Positions 21,502-29,530 of a DNA stretch of 32,746 nt are shown one piece after another. The notes under the pieces are model-generated. The model was not told where the DNA came from, ran no database searches, and saw only the letters and a program-made list of their open reading frames with translations. Position 1 is the stretch's first letter, and each line of letters begins with the position of its first letter. Source of the DNA: an uncultured Oscillospiraceae bacterium. GTDB taxonomy: Bacteria; Bacillota; Clostridia; Oscillospirales; Acutalibacteraceae. The stretch spans positions 1 through 32,746 of the forward strand of contig UQQT01000026.1 in assembly GCA_900543395.1 (NCBI GenBank), given 5' to 3'. A program made the translations under genes and the position numbers.

Positions 21502-22992
21502 TCAGTTTTCCGCCGCGGTTCTGTTTACCGCGTTGGGTTTTTCGATATTTGCCGCGATTCTTAAAATTATTCTCGCGTCGGCGGCATTTACTTTTCCGCT
21601 GCCGTCAATGTCTGCGGCGAGCAGAGAGTTTCCCTCAAGCTTTTCGAGTCCCGCCGCTGCGCGGAGAGTGATTCTCGCGTCGGCTGCGGTTACCTTGCCG
21701 TCAAGGTTTACGTCGCCTATGAGAATTTCCGTTTTTGATTCTATTTCGGTAACGTCGCTTCTGAACTGCGCCGTTTTGCCGTCGGAATCCTTAACGGTCA
21801 GCGTGACGGAGTATTCGCCTGCCTCGCTTGCGGTGAAGAAGAACTCCCTGTATTCGGAGAATTCGCCCTCTTTATATAAATTGCCGTCCTTGTTTACGTC
21901 GAAGCAGTATTCATATTTTCCGTTTCCGCCGACGACGGTAGCTATCCAGATTATATCCATGTCGGTTTTGACCGAATCCTTGTCAAGGCTTACCTGTACT
22001 ATTGTAAGAGGTATGGTTGTGCCGTTTTTTATATTTGAACTGGATGCCGCAGTCGACGCTTCTTCCGAAGCGGGGGCGGTCGTCGAGTCCGAAACCGAGC
22101 CGTTGTTTACGTCCTCGTCGGCGGCAGTCTCTATTTTCGTAGCGTAGAATTTGCCGTTATAAAGGCATATCCAGCCTGTCTGTCCGTTAAAATCTATCTT
22201 GCCCCACTTGTCGTTTTTGATTTCAAGAATGTTAACGACAGTGTTTTCCTGCGAATTTTCGGTGTGGGAGTCGAGATGTCCGAGAATACTGCCCGAGGTC
22301 GACGCCGTTGAACGTACGTTTAACGAATCGACGACTATCGCGTATTCGCCCGTTGTGAATTCGGGGACATCCTCTCTGTCTATACTGATGCTTGAATCGG
22401 ATTTTGAAAAATATACGAGTCCGTACGGATTTCCGTTCATGCGTTTATATTCGGATTTAAAAAAGTCGAGCGACCATATTCTGCATCCGCCCTCGGGGGA
22501 GGAGCCGTATCTGAACGAATCGGTAAAGTAGACCTCGCCGTCGATGATTGCGCTGATTACGACTACATGAGTCGAACCGCTCGTTCCGCCCGTGCCGTAG
22601 CTTACGGCTATGTTGGTAAGATTGTTTCCGTATTTGTTTATAAGTTCGTCTATGCAGTTTGAGCCTCCGACAGTGACTACGTTATAGTCGCCCGAGGTCG
22701 TTTTTCTGTCTCTGTAATCGTAGTACCATTCGCTTCCGCCGCCACGGTAGTCCGGGGAGGAACCGGTGTATACGCCCTTTGCGAGGAGCTGATATGCGAC
22801 CGCTAAATTGCAGTGTCCGTAGAAAGAACCCCAGCCTTTTAATTTAAGAGCTTTTTTATAGTCGGATTCGACCTGCGAGATGATTTCGCTCTTTGAAACG
22901 GCGGAAGAAGTAAACGCCGTCGCCGTGAACACCGTAACGGTCATAATCACGGTAAGAAAGAGCGACAACACTCTTTTTGAAGTTGAATTCAT
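21502..22992 (-). CDS. Secreted dockerin protein with papain-like candidate domain and SH3b
   Basis: This 496-residue protein has a signal peptide (about 1-31). Residues 35-198 contain Cys61 in GHCNLAVAYQLL, His142 in STHVVVISAI and Asp158 in VYFTDSF, an order that fits a papain-like Cys/His/Asp triad (peptidase, amidase or transglutaminase-like). The exact family is not recognised. An SH3b domain follows (about 215-285; LNVRSTAST, GQTGWICLYNG), a class often binding cell walls. Then come a Ser/Thr/Ala-rich linker, an Ig-like domain (about 325-415) and a C-terminal dockerin (425-483; two loops DVNLDGKVTAADAR and DIDGSGKVNAADAR). The ribosome binding site AAGGAGG overlaps the TAA of the upstream dockerin gene, so the two are co-translated. 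A role in peptidoglycan or protein cleavage outside the cell is inferred. Confidence 0.75.
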   Translation of the reverse strand: MNSTSKRVLSLFLTVIMTVTVFTATAFTSSAVSKSEIISQVESDYKKALKLKGWGSFYGHCNLAVAYQLLAKGVYTGSSPDYRGGGSEWYYDYRDRKTTSGDYNVVTVGGSNCIDELINKYGNNLTNIAVSYGTGGTSGSTHVVVISAIIDGEVYFTDSFRYGSSPEGGCRIWSLDFFKSEYKRMNGNPYGLVYFSKSDSSISIDREDVPEFTTGEYAIVVDSLNVRSTASTSGSILGHLDSHTENSQENTVVNILEIKNDKWGKIDFNGQTGWICLYNGKFYATKIETAADEDVNNGSVSDSTTAPASEEASTAASSSNIKNGTTIPLTIVQVSLDKDSVKTDMDIIWIATVVGGNGKYEYCFDVNKDGNLYKEGEFSEYREFFFTASEAGEYSVTLTVKDSDGKTAQFRSDVTEIESKTEILIGDVNLDGKVTAADARITLRAAAGLEKLEGNSLLAADIDGSGKVNAADARIILRIAANIEKPNAVNRTAAEN

Positions 22993-23004
22993 TATTTTGC
23001 CTCC

Positions 23005-24210
23005 TTAGGCGAGAGATTCGAGCTTTGCCGATACTCTCAGTAAAAGACGCGCGTCGGCGGCCGATATTCTGCCGTCCTTGTTTGCGTCCGAATATTTTAA
23101 CGTCTCGCTGTCGAGACTTTCGAGCTTTGCGGTGTATCTTAAAAGAAGTCTTGCGTCAGCGGCGGTTATTTTGCCGTCGTTGTTTATATCTCCGTTAAGT
23201 CTTTCGGCAGGCTTAACGGTCGTCTGCGAATTAAGCTTTACGGTAATGTTCTCCTTAACGTCTGCGGGCTCCGAGGACGAGGGGGAGAATACCATTATCT
23301 TAGCCGTAAAATTCTTTTCGCCCGAGGAAATGTCGGAAGCTTTTATTTTTACGCTCGCCGTACGTGACGAGATATCGCATGTATACGATTTTGCGTTGTC
23401 CGACGACGAAGCGCGAACATATACGACCGCCTTTGTTGCCGAGTCGGAATTTACCGAAAACGCAATCGTGCAGGATGTTTCCGTTATATCGGTAACGCTT
23501 ACCGAAGCGATAATGCCGGACTTATCCGAGCCGAAAACAAGCGATACGCAGTAATTGTACGTCGTCGTTCTTCTGTAAACGTATTTGCCGAGATACGAAT
23601 TCATAGCCGCCGAATGGAGAATGTCGAGCGTTATGAAGTCGTAACCGCCGACTCCTCTCGCCGCCTCTCTCGCGACAGAATCCGCTCCGCCGTAGCCTGC
23701 CTGATTCTCGATATCCGCGAAGTAGACCAGAGCCTTTTCGTCAGTAATTCCGAGCTTCATGCCGTGCTGAATGTAGCTTCTTATATCGTTCTTTGCAAGA
23801 TCATCCTGTGCGATTCTGCCCTCGGGCGTGTCGAGAAGCTTTGAAACGGCTTTTGCTTCCGTATTGTTAAACGTTCTCGTCGCCCAGTTTGAGGACGTGG
23901 TTTTTATCTCGTTGTAAAGCTGATCGCCGAGAATCGTTTTAGCCTGCGGTTCGTTCGAAGAAACGACGGTTCTCAAAAGGTTCAACGCTCTCGAAGCGTG
24001 CCACTGAACCTTGCCTATACTGACCGCGCCGTTGTCGTTGGGGTTGACCGACGAGTACGAACCCTCGTTCGAGTAGATAATCGCCGCCGCCGCGTCGGCT
24101 AAAATATTTACGTCCGCGGCGTATACCGCGGGGGTTAAAATCGAGGTGAAAATTGCGAGTGTAAGCACCGCAGAAATGACGGTAAAAATTCGCTTTATGA
24201 GCAGTTTCAT
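23005..24210 (-). CDS. Secreted lysozyme-like protein with FN3-like domain and dockerin
   Basis: This 401-residue protein has a signal peptide (cleavage near AVYA-AD, residue 31). Residues 33-228 resemble lysozyme-like peptidoglycan hydrolases of Clostridia: SNEGSYSSVNPNDNGAVSIG, with Glu49 as candidate acid, then KVQWHASRALNLLR. The later YFADIENQAGYGG segment fits a helical muramidase fold. A fibronectin III or Ig-like domain spans about 230-327, then a linker and a C-terminal dockerin (340-400; DINNDGKITAADAR and DANKDGRISAADAR). It is the first gene of a two-gene dockerin operon; 12 nt separate its stop from the next ATG. The promoter carries a WalR-like box. Activity on peptidoglycan is inferred from motif resemblance only. 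Confidence 0.72.
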   Translation of the reverse strand: MKLLIKRIFTVISAVLTLAIFTSILTPAVYAADVNILADAAAAIIYSNEGSYSSVNPNDNGAVSIGKVQWHASRALNLLRTVVSSNEPQAKTILGDQLYNEIKTTSSNWATRTFNNTEAKAVSKLLDTPEGRIAQDDLAKNDIRSYIQHGMKLGITDEKALVYFADIENQAGYGGADSVAREAARGVGGYDFITLDILHSAAMNSYLGKYVYRRTTTYNYCVSLVFGSDKSGIIASVSVTDITETSCTIAFSVNSDSATKAVVYVRASSSDNAKSYTCDISSRTASVKIKASDISSGEKNFTAKIMVFSPSSSEPADVKENITVKLNSQTTVKPAERLNGDINNDGKITAADARLLLRYTAKLESLDSETLKYSDANKDGRISAADARLLLRVSAKLESLA

Positions 24211-24237
24211 AACGAAACCTCCTGTCGACAGTTGTGT

Positions 24238-24266
24238 ATTTTAACATTTTCAGCGGTTTAGGTCAA
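24238..24266 (-). promoter_or_regulatory. Promoter of the two-gene dockerin operon
   Basis: TTGACC (plus 24261-24266) and TAAAAT (plus 24238-24243) are 17 bp apart on the minus strand, about 27 nt upstream of the ATG. GGAGG precedes the start. Confidence 0.75.
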
Positions 24267-24304
24267 GGTTTTTTAAGTATGTTTGGAAGTTTTGCACGAA
24301 AAAA

Positions 24305-24321
24305 GTTACAAAATGATTACA
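24305..24321 (-). promoter_or_regulatory. WalR (YycF)-like binding site upstream of the dockerin operon
   Basis: On the minus strand TGTAAT-CATTT-TGTAAC matches the published WalR consensus of two TGTWAH hexamers 5 bp apart. It lies about 40 bp upstream of the -35 box, a suitable place for activation. WalR controls cell-wall hydrolases in Bacillus and Staphylococcus. No walRK genes lie in the window. The rest of the stretch to 24455 is AT-rich with no gene seen. Confidence 0.5.
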
Positions 24322-24451
24322 AAACGGCTTCAGGAATGTAATAATTACGTTAAATTTTTGTACAGTATTACTTTTACTTGTGAAATACAAATTTGTCACT
24401 ATTTGTCTTAAAAGTAAAACTATACATTTTTAATTTTAGATATTGAAAAAA

Positions 24452-24489
24452 TAAAAAACAGGGTTCCGCATTTTTTTTGAACCCTGTTT
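24452..24489 (-). terminator. Terminator of the YD-repeat gene
   Basis: AAACAGGGTTC and GAACCCTGTTT form an 11-bp stem with an A-rich loop, followed on the minus strand by TTTATTTT. Confidence 0.85.
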
Positions 24490-24500
24490 ATATTGTATTT

Positions 24501-25715
24501 TCAGCTCTTTATTTCACCTGCGAAAACATCCCAGCACCCGGTTATCGTCTGCATTTTTTCATATAAAGAATTCGAAACGTTTTCGTATCCGAGCGTTACC
24601 GTTCTTTCGCCCGCGCTGTCGGTCTCGGTGCTTCTGATGAGTTTGTTTGACGCGGAATATGCGTACGAACCTTTGAAAAGCGTATGACCGGACGAATCGA
24701 GAGTCGTTTTCGAAATGAGATTGTCCCCGTCGTATTCGTATTTTTCATTCGTAACCGCTGACTTATCCGAGGTCGAGTATGTAACGGACTTAGTAGCTTC
24801 CGATATTCTCGATTTCGAATTGTAAACGTACGCGTACGTCGTTACCGCCGTCGCGAGATCCTTATCGAACGTCGAGGAATAAACGAGATTGTTCCTTTCG
24901 TCGTAGCGGTAGATACATTCTATCGCGTCGCGCCCGTAATCCGCAACCGAGCTTGACGTTATATTGCCGTTCGAGTCGTATGTGTACGAACGCGAAAAAC
25001 CCGATATCTGAACATTGTTTTTATTGTATGACGCATAAAATGTCGGATTGCCGTATCTGTCCTCTGTATATTCAACACTTCCGAGAAACTCCGCTGTTGA
25101 AGAATATGTTTCGTTTTTCGTTTTAGACGACGAATCACGGTTTTCGGTCACGGTTGTTTTTACCGTTTTGTAAAGCTTGCCGTTTTTATATTCCCTGCGC
25201 CTTGTTACGGACGAAGAATCGTATTCGAATTCGCATATCGGAATAATATTTCCGTTTTCGCCGGGCGTTTTTGTGTTTAGACCGTTTGCGGACTTTTCGG
25301 GGGCGGGCTTCTTTTTTTCACTTGAACCGTCCCGATTTGTACCCGACGCGTCTTCATAGATTTCGGTAAGACGCGCGTTGGAATCAAAGGTAAAATCTAT
25401 TTCGCGTTTTTTGTTGTTATCAGAATCGTAATAGCTCAGCTTTATGTTGTTTTCGTCCGACAGATCGAAAACCGCTGTAATCTCGCCGTTATCGTATGAA
25501 ACGGGAACATTTCCTTCATCCGTTTTATGTACGTTGTCGGGTTCGTTTATGAAAATATCGGTGATGTCGGTGTTCGAGTCGATTCCGCCGATGAGAATTC
25601 CGAAGCACAGCGACAGTGCCACGACCGTCATTATAAGCGATGAGGTCACGGCTTTTTTAGTATTCGCCGGGGATTTTTTTTCGGGCTTTTTTTCTCTTCT
25701 TTGTCCCTTGAACAT
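24501..25715 (-). CDS. Single-pass membrane protein with YD (RHS-like) repeats
   Basis: This 404-residue protein has a Lys/Arg-rich cytoplasmic N-terminus (1-23), one transmembrane helix (about 25-45; SLIMTVVALSLCFGILIGG) and an outside region. From about residue 200 it carries degenerate YD repeats of the RHS type (YTYDSNGNI, YRYDERNNL, YEYDGDNLI, YAYSASNKL). In large RHS/teneurin proteins such repeats form a beta-shell around a toxin; here there are few, there is no toxin domain or core motif, and the protein is short. A surface sensing or binding role is possible but not shown. The ATG at 25715 follows AAGGTG; a GTG three codons upstream is the alternative. A terminator follows; the promoter is unclear and it may share the transcript of the gene ending at 25771. 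Confidence 0.65.
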   Translation of the reverse strand: MFKGQRREKKPEKKSPANTKKAVTSSLIMTVVALSLCFGILIGGIDSNTDITDIFINEPDNVHKTDEGNVPVSYDNGEITAVFDLSDENNIKLSYYDSDNNKKREIDFTFDSNARLTEIYEDASGTNRDGSSEKKKPAPEKSANGLNTKTPGENGNIIPICEFEYDSSSVTRRREYKNGKLYKTVKTTVTENRDSSSKTKNETYSSTAEFLGSVEYTEDRYGNPTFYASYNKNNVQISGFSRSYTYDSNGNITSSSVADYGRDAIECIYRYDERNNLVYSSTFDKDLATAVTTYAYVYNSKSRISEATKSVTYSTSDKSAVTNEKYEYDGDNLISKTTLDSSGHTLFKGSYAYSASNKLIRSTETDSAGERTVTLGYENVSNSLYEKMQTITGCWDVFAGEIKS

Positions 25716-25770
25716 TAGGATCACCTTATAAGTATTTATATATAATATATACCATTATATATACGGGGAA

Positions 25771-27129
25771 TCAGTTTTTAAGCGATTGCATCGGTGCGGG
25801 TATTCTTCCGCCTCTGTTTATGAATTTTTCGCTTGAGGAATAATTTATCGGCATTACGGGACCGCTTCCGAGCAGACCGCCGAATTCGAGTTCGTCGCCG
25901 ACTTTTTTTCCTATCGCGGGAATGAGCCTTACGGCAGTCGTTTTTGAATTGACCATGCCGATAGCCGCTTCGTCTGCAATTATTGCTGAAATCGTCTCGG
26001 GTGCGATATCGCCGGGAACGACTATCATGTCGAGTCCGACCGAGCAGACCGCCGTCATGGCTTCGAGCTTTTCTATTTTAAGATTGCCGTTTCTCGCTGC
26101 CGCTATCATGCCCGCGTCCTCAGTTACGGGGATAAATGCGCCCGAGAGTCCTCCGACGTGCGAGGACGCCATTACACCGCCCTTTTTGACAGCGTCGTTC
26201 AAAAGCGCGAGTGCTGCCGTCGTTCCGTGGGTTCCGCACGATTCGAGCCCCATTTCTTCTAATATATGAGCTACCGAGTCGCCGATGGCGGGAGTGGGGG
26301 CGAGAGACAGATCGACGATTCCGAACGGAACGCCGAGCCTTTTTGAGGCTTCGCTTGCTACGAGCTGACCCATTCTCGTGATTTTGAATGCCGTTCTTTT
26401 TATAAGGTCTGCGATTCCCGTAAGGTCGAGACCCTCCGATTTTGCGAGAGCCGCCCTTACGACTCCGGGTCCCGAAACGCCGACGTTTATTACGCAGTCA
26501 GGTTCGCCCGCTCCGTGGAACGCGCCCGCCATGAACGGGTTATCCTCCGGAGCGTTGCAGAATACGACGAGCTTTGCCGCGCCTATGCAGTCCCTGTCTG
26601 CGGTGAGACGCGAAGCCTCGAGAACCTGTCTGCCCATAAGCTTTACCGCGTCCATGTTGATTCCCGTTTTTGTCGAGCCGATATTTACGCTCGAACATAC
26701 GTGTTCGGTTACGCTCAGCGCCTCGGGAATCGCCTCGATAAGCTCTCTGTCTCCGTGTGCAAATCCTTTCTGAACGAGCGCGGAAAATCCGCCTATGAAG
26801 TTGACTCCGCATGCGTTCGCCGCCTTTTCGAGCGTGACGGCGATCTTAACCGCGTCTTTATTATCGCAGGAAGCGAGTATCATAGCTATCGGCGTTACGG
26901 AAATTCTCTTATGTATAATAGGTATACCGAATTCTCTCTCGATATCCTCGCCCGTTTTGACGAGATTTTTTGCGTAGCGGGTTATTTTGTCGTAAATTTT
27001 AGTGCACGTTACGTCAATGTCGCTGTGACAGCAGTCGAGGAGTGATATGCCCATTGTTATGGTACGGACGTCGAGATTTTCGTCCTGTATCATTGTTATA
27101 GTTTCAAGTATGTCGCCTACGTTAAACAA
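25771..27129 (-). CDS. UPF0210 (PFL family, DUF711) protein with TTG start
   Basis: This 452-residue protein matches the UPF0210/PFL family of unknown function: FNVGDILETITMIQDENLDVRTITMGISLLDC at the start, GGFSALVQKG, NAPEDNPFMAGAFHG, GPGVVRAAL, and GSGPVMPINYSSSEKFINRGGRIPAPMQSLKN at the end. The frame stays open upstream to 27348, but that part overlaps the ACT gene in another frame and looks like no protein. TTG at 27129 is chosen because GGAG lies 9 nt upstream and family members begin with FNVGDI. It follows the ACT gene closely, the usual pairing. Confidence 0.9.
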   Translation of the reverse strand: MFNVGDILETITMIQDENLDVRTITMGISLLDCCHSDIDVTCTKIYDKITRYAKNLVKTGEDIEREFGIPIIHKRISVTPIAMILASCDNKDAVKIAVTLEKAANACGVNFIGGFSALVQKGFAHGDRELIEAIPEALSVTEHVCSSVNIGSTKTGINMDAVKLMGRQVLEASRLTADRDCIGAAKLVVFCNAPEDNPFMAGAFHGAGEPDCVINVGVSGPGVVRAALAKSEGLDLTGIADLIKRTAFKITRMGQLVASEASKRLGVPFGIVDLSLAPTPAIGDSVAHILEEMGLESCGTHGTTAALALLNDAVKKGGVMASSHVGGLSGAFIPVTEDAGMIAAARNGNLKIEKLEAMTAVCSVGLDMIVVPGDIAPETISAIIADEAAIGMVNSKTTAVRLIPAIGKKVGDELEFGGLLGSGPVMPINYSSSEKFINRGGRIPAPMQSLKN

Positions 27130-27143
27130 GGGAATCAGCTCCT

Positions 27144-27413
27144 TTATACAGTGTGCATTGCGTTGAAGATATCTTCGTGCATAGCCTTTATCATGAGATT
27201 TCTTTCCTTGCCGAGATTCTCGAGCATGTCTGCGAATTCGGCAAATCCGACGTTGATATCGGAAATATCGACGAGCATTATCATCGCGAACATGTCGTCG
27301 AGAACGGACTGCGTGACCTCCTGTACGTTGACTCCGCAGTCTGCGCATTTTGTCGCTACGGCGGCGAGTATGCCGACCATGTCTTTTCCTATAACGGTTA
27401 TAACAGCTCTCAT
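27144..27413 (-). CDS. UPF0237 ACT-domain protein
   Basis: This 89-residue protein is a single ACT domain of the UPF0237 family (MRAVITVIGKDMVGILAAVATKCADCGVNVQEVTQSVL). ACT domains bind amino acids or similar small ligands and usually act as dimers; GcvR of E. coli is a distant relative. It lies 14 nt upstream of the UPF0210 gene, and the two are often neighbours, so it may regulate or bind that partner. The ATG at 27413 gives the normal length and has AAGGATGG upstream; an ATG four codons earlier is less likely. Confidence 0.9.
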   Translation of the reverse strand: MRAVITVIGKDMVGILAAVATKCADCGVNVQEVTQSVLDDMFAMIMLVDISDINVGFAEFADMLENLGKERNLMIKAMHEDIFNAMHTV

Positions 27414-27446
27414 TTTTAAATCCATCCTTTTTATTTATTGTTTAAT

Positions 27447-28175
27447 TTAAGCGAAGAACAGTATCGATGAGGCAAGCAGTGCCTGACCTATGAAATACGT
27501 CCATATATTGAAATTCTTTAAAGGTATGTTCTTTCTGTATCTGTCGTCGAACATTAAGAACACTATCGAACCGTCCGAGAGTACGAACAACACTGCGCCC
27601 AGTGACAGAGTGAGCATTAGGAGAAGTCCCGATTCCGCGCCGGTCATGAAGTATCTTACGGAGAACGAAATCGCTTTTATCGTCATTGTCGTTATCATAA
27701 CGGCGTACGGGATAACTCCGCACAGTGCGATTTTTTTTATTTGAAGCTTTGTTCTGAAAGCGATAAGAACGAATATTAAAAGCACCGCGGCAATTCCGAC
27801 TGTCTCCTGCCATACGAAAACTTTTTCGTCGGGGAACGAAGCTTTCTGCGCTTTTATGTACGCTATCGTGTAGAGAACGTGAGCCGAGAAGAACGAGATT
27901 CCGCCTATCAGCACGAGATATATTTTTTTAAAATGCAGAAATAAGTCGCCGAACCATGAGGCAATAAGTCCGAACAGCATGAAGCGCGCGAATTCGGTCG
28001 TGTTTTCGCTTATTTTAAAGCATAAGAATCCCATTGCAACGAACATTGTGGCGCATATCATTTTCGTCGTTCTCGATTTCCAGCTCATTCCGGGTCTCTG
28101 GAATTTAAGGAAAAACGGAGTGACCGCCATTTCGATTATGAATGCAAGTGCGAGAAGAATGTAATAAGCCGTCAT
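27447..28175 (-). CDS. YhhN/TMEM86-family membrane protein (lysoplasmalogenase-like)
   Basis: This 242-residue protein has about eight transmembrane helices. The YhhN signature is present: SWFGDLFLHF, then GGISFFSAHVLYTIAYI, with the paired Asp and His thought to be catalytic in this family. Characterised members (TMEM86B, bacterial YhhN) cleave the vinyl-ether bond of lysoplasmalogen to a fatty aldehyde and a glycerophosphodiester. Clostridia make plasmalogens, so the role is plausible. GGGAG precedes the ATG, which overlaps the stop of the GDPD-like gene as ATGA. About 33 bp separate it from the ACT gene, with no terminator seen. Confidence 0.78.
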   Translation of the reverse strand: MTAYYILLALAFIIEMAVTPFFLKFQRPGMSWKSRTTKMICATMFVAMGFLCFKISENTTEFARFMLFGLIASWFGDLFLHFKKIYLVLIGGISFFSAHVLYTIAYIKAQKASFPDEKVFVWQETVGIAAVLLIFVLIAFRTKLQIKKIALCGVIPYAVMITTMTIKAISFSVRYFMTGAESGLLLMLTLSLGAVLFVLSDGSIVFLMFDDRYRKNIPLKNFNIWTYFIGQALLASSILFFA

Positions 28176-29458
28176 GATTTTTCTCCCTTTATGTCACTTT
28201 TGTTATTTGAAGAATTTTTTTTCTTCGTGTGTTTTGCTATGAATACTTCGCCCGCCGTAATTCCGGCAACAACGAGAACCGCCGTTATTATTCTCGGTAC
28301 GGTAATCGTAACTCCCGCGGTGCCGTTTTTCAATAAATCTGCGTCATTTTGAATATTATCGTATGCGTATTTGAGTTCGCTCTGCGCGGATATTATATCG
28401 CTTAACGCGGGGCTGTTGTCGGCTATTACGGATTCGGTCTTTGCCTTTGCGTCGGCGTAAGCCTTTTTATAATCGCGGTAAGCCGAGGCTTTGTATTCCG
28501 GAAGCGTATAATTTTCGCACATATCGGCGTATGCGGTTTCGAGCTTCTTTTTCGCTTCGTCCGCCTGTTTTATGTATTCCTTTAAGGCTTTCGGTTCGTT
28601 TGTCAGAATCATATTGTACCCTCTCGAAATGAGGTCGGAGTACCACGTCGCGTTGTCGCGCCTTATATTTCCGCATATTTCGGGGCGTGAAAGCATTGCC
28701 ATCGCGCGTGCGCCTGTTGTAAATTTGCCCATGACCGTTTTCCCGAAAACAACGCCGTACGGGTTATTCGTCGCAAGACATACTCCGTACGCTCCCGCTT
28801 CGAGCGAGGATTTAACGTATGAAACCGCGGAAAAAATAACGTTTCCTTTAAAATACGTCATAACAAGGGGTTTTTCGCTTTTTGAGGAAATAAACGATTT
28901 CAGAGTGTCGGGCTTTATATGTCCGACATAGAATATAACGGAGCCGATTCGGTTTTCCTTTTTAACCGTATCGTAAACGACATCGAGATTGCTTTCGTCA
29001 ACGTCGAGCATGAGTACGGTGTTTTTTGTCTTTTTAAGCGCGTCCGACAGCGTATCGACGGTTTTGTCCGTAATATCCCTCGCCCCGCCGCCGTGGGAAA
29101 GACGGAGTTTAATGCCCGCGATATCGGCATAATTAACGGACGATATGTCCCCGACATCCTTTGAAAACATTGCCGAAGCGTTGGAGGAATCGAGCAGAAC
29201 GGGAACAGAATCCTTTGTAACGGAAACATTGCACAGAACGATGTCCGCGCCCTGTTCGTGAGATGAGAGTATGCCCTCGACGGTGTTTTCGGGATATCCC
29301 TCGCAGTCTCCGCGGTCGGAGACGCACAGCGTTCTTCCGTTTTGGCTTATAAATTCGTCCGTGACCGCGCGCGTTTCATCCCCCAATGCGCAGGAGGAGA
29401 ATACGAGCGCGGACGTTATCATAATCAGAAGTGTAAAATACGAGATGATTTTTTTCAT
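28172..29458 (-). CDS. GDPD-like lipoprotein with missing catalytic residues and a C-terminal membrane helix
   Basis: This 428-residue protein starts with a lipoprotein-type signal (VFSSCALG; Cys23 candidate). Residues 40-310 follow the glycerophosphodiester phosphodiesterase pattern, but key residues are changed. The HRG motif is DRG (Asp48), the E-x-D metal pair is Leu75 and Asn77, and the His of the later HD pair is Leu89 (LLD). PENT (56-59) and TKD (81-83) remain. A helical, Lys/Ala/Tyr-rich segment follows (about 310-380), then a transmembrane helix (about 388-407) and a Lys/Asn/Ser-rich tail. It is therefore probably a non-catalytic lipid or glycerophosphodiester binder, or a highly diverged enzyme. 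Its stop overlaps the YhhN start, linking it to lysophospholipid handling. Confidence 0.72.
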   Translation of the reverse strand: MKKIISYFTLLIMITSALVFSSCALGDETRAVTDEFISQNGRTLCVSDRGDCEGYPENTVEGILSSHEQGADIVLCNVSVTKDSVPVLLDSSNASAMFSKDVGDISSVNYADIAGIKLRLSHGGGARDITDKTVDTLSDALKKTKNTVLMLDVDESNLDVVYDTVKKENRIGSVIFYVGHIKPDTLKSFISSKSEKPLVMTYFKGNVIFSAVSYVKSSLEAGAYGVCLATNNPYGVVFGKTVMGKFTTGARAMAMLSRPEICGNIRRDNATWYSDLISRGYNMILTNEPKALKEYIKQADEAKKKLETAYADMCENYTLPEYKASAYRDYKKAYADAKAKTESVIADNSPALSDIISAQSELKYAYDNIQNDADLLKNGTAGVTITVPRIITAVLVVAGITAGEVFIAKHTKKKNSSNNKSDIKGEKS

Positions 29459-29501
29459 ATATCCGCATCCTTATATTTTGTATATTAAATTAATTATCCT
29501 T

Positions 29502-29530
29502 ATTTTATCATATAAATACCGCCGTAACAA
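29502..29530 (-). promoter_or_regulatory. Promoter of the GDPD-like/YhhN operon
   Basis: TTGTTA (plus 29525-29530) and TAAAAT (plus 29502-29507) are 17 bp apart on the minus strand, about 43 nt upstream of the ATG. Confidence 0.55.

Noticed and set aside
27130..27348. N-terminal extension of the UPF0210 frame (about 73 Arg-rich residues)
   Set aside because: It overlaps the ACT gene in another frame, has the Arg-rich composition of a shadow frame, and the TTG at 27129 has a proper ribosome binding site and the family's start.
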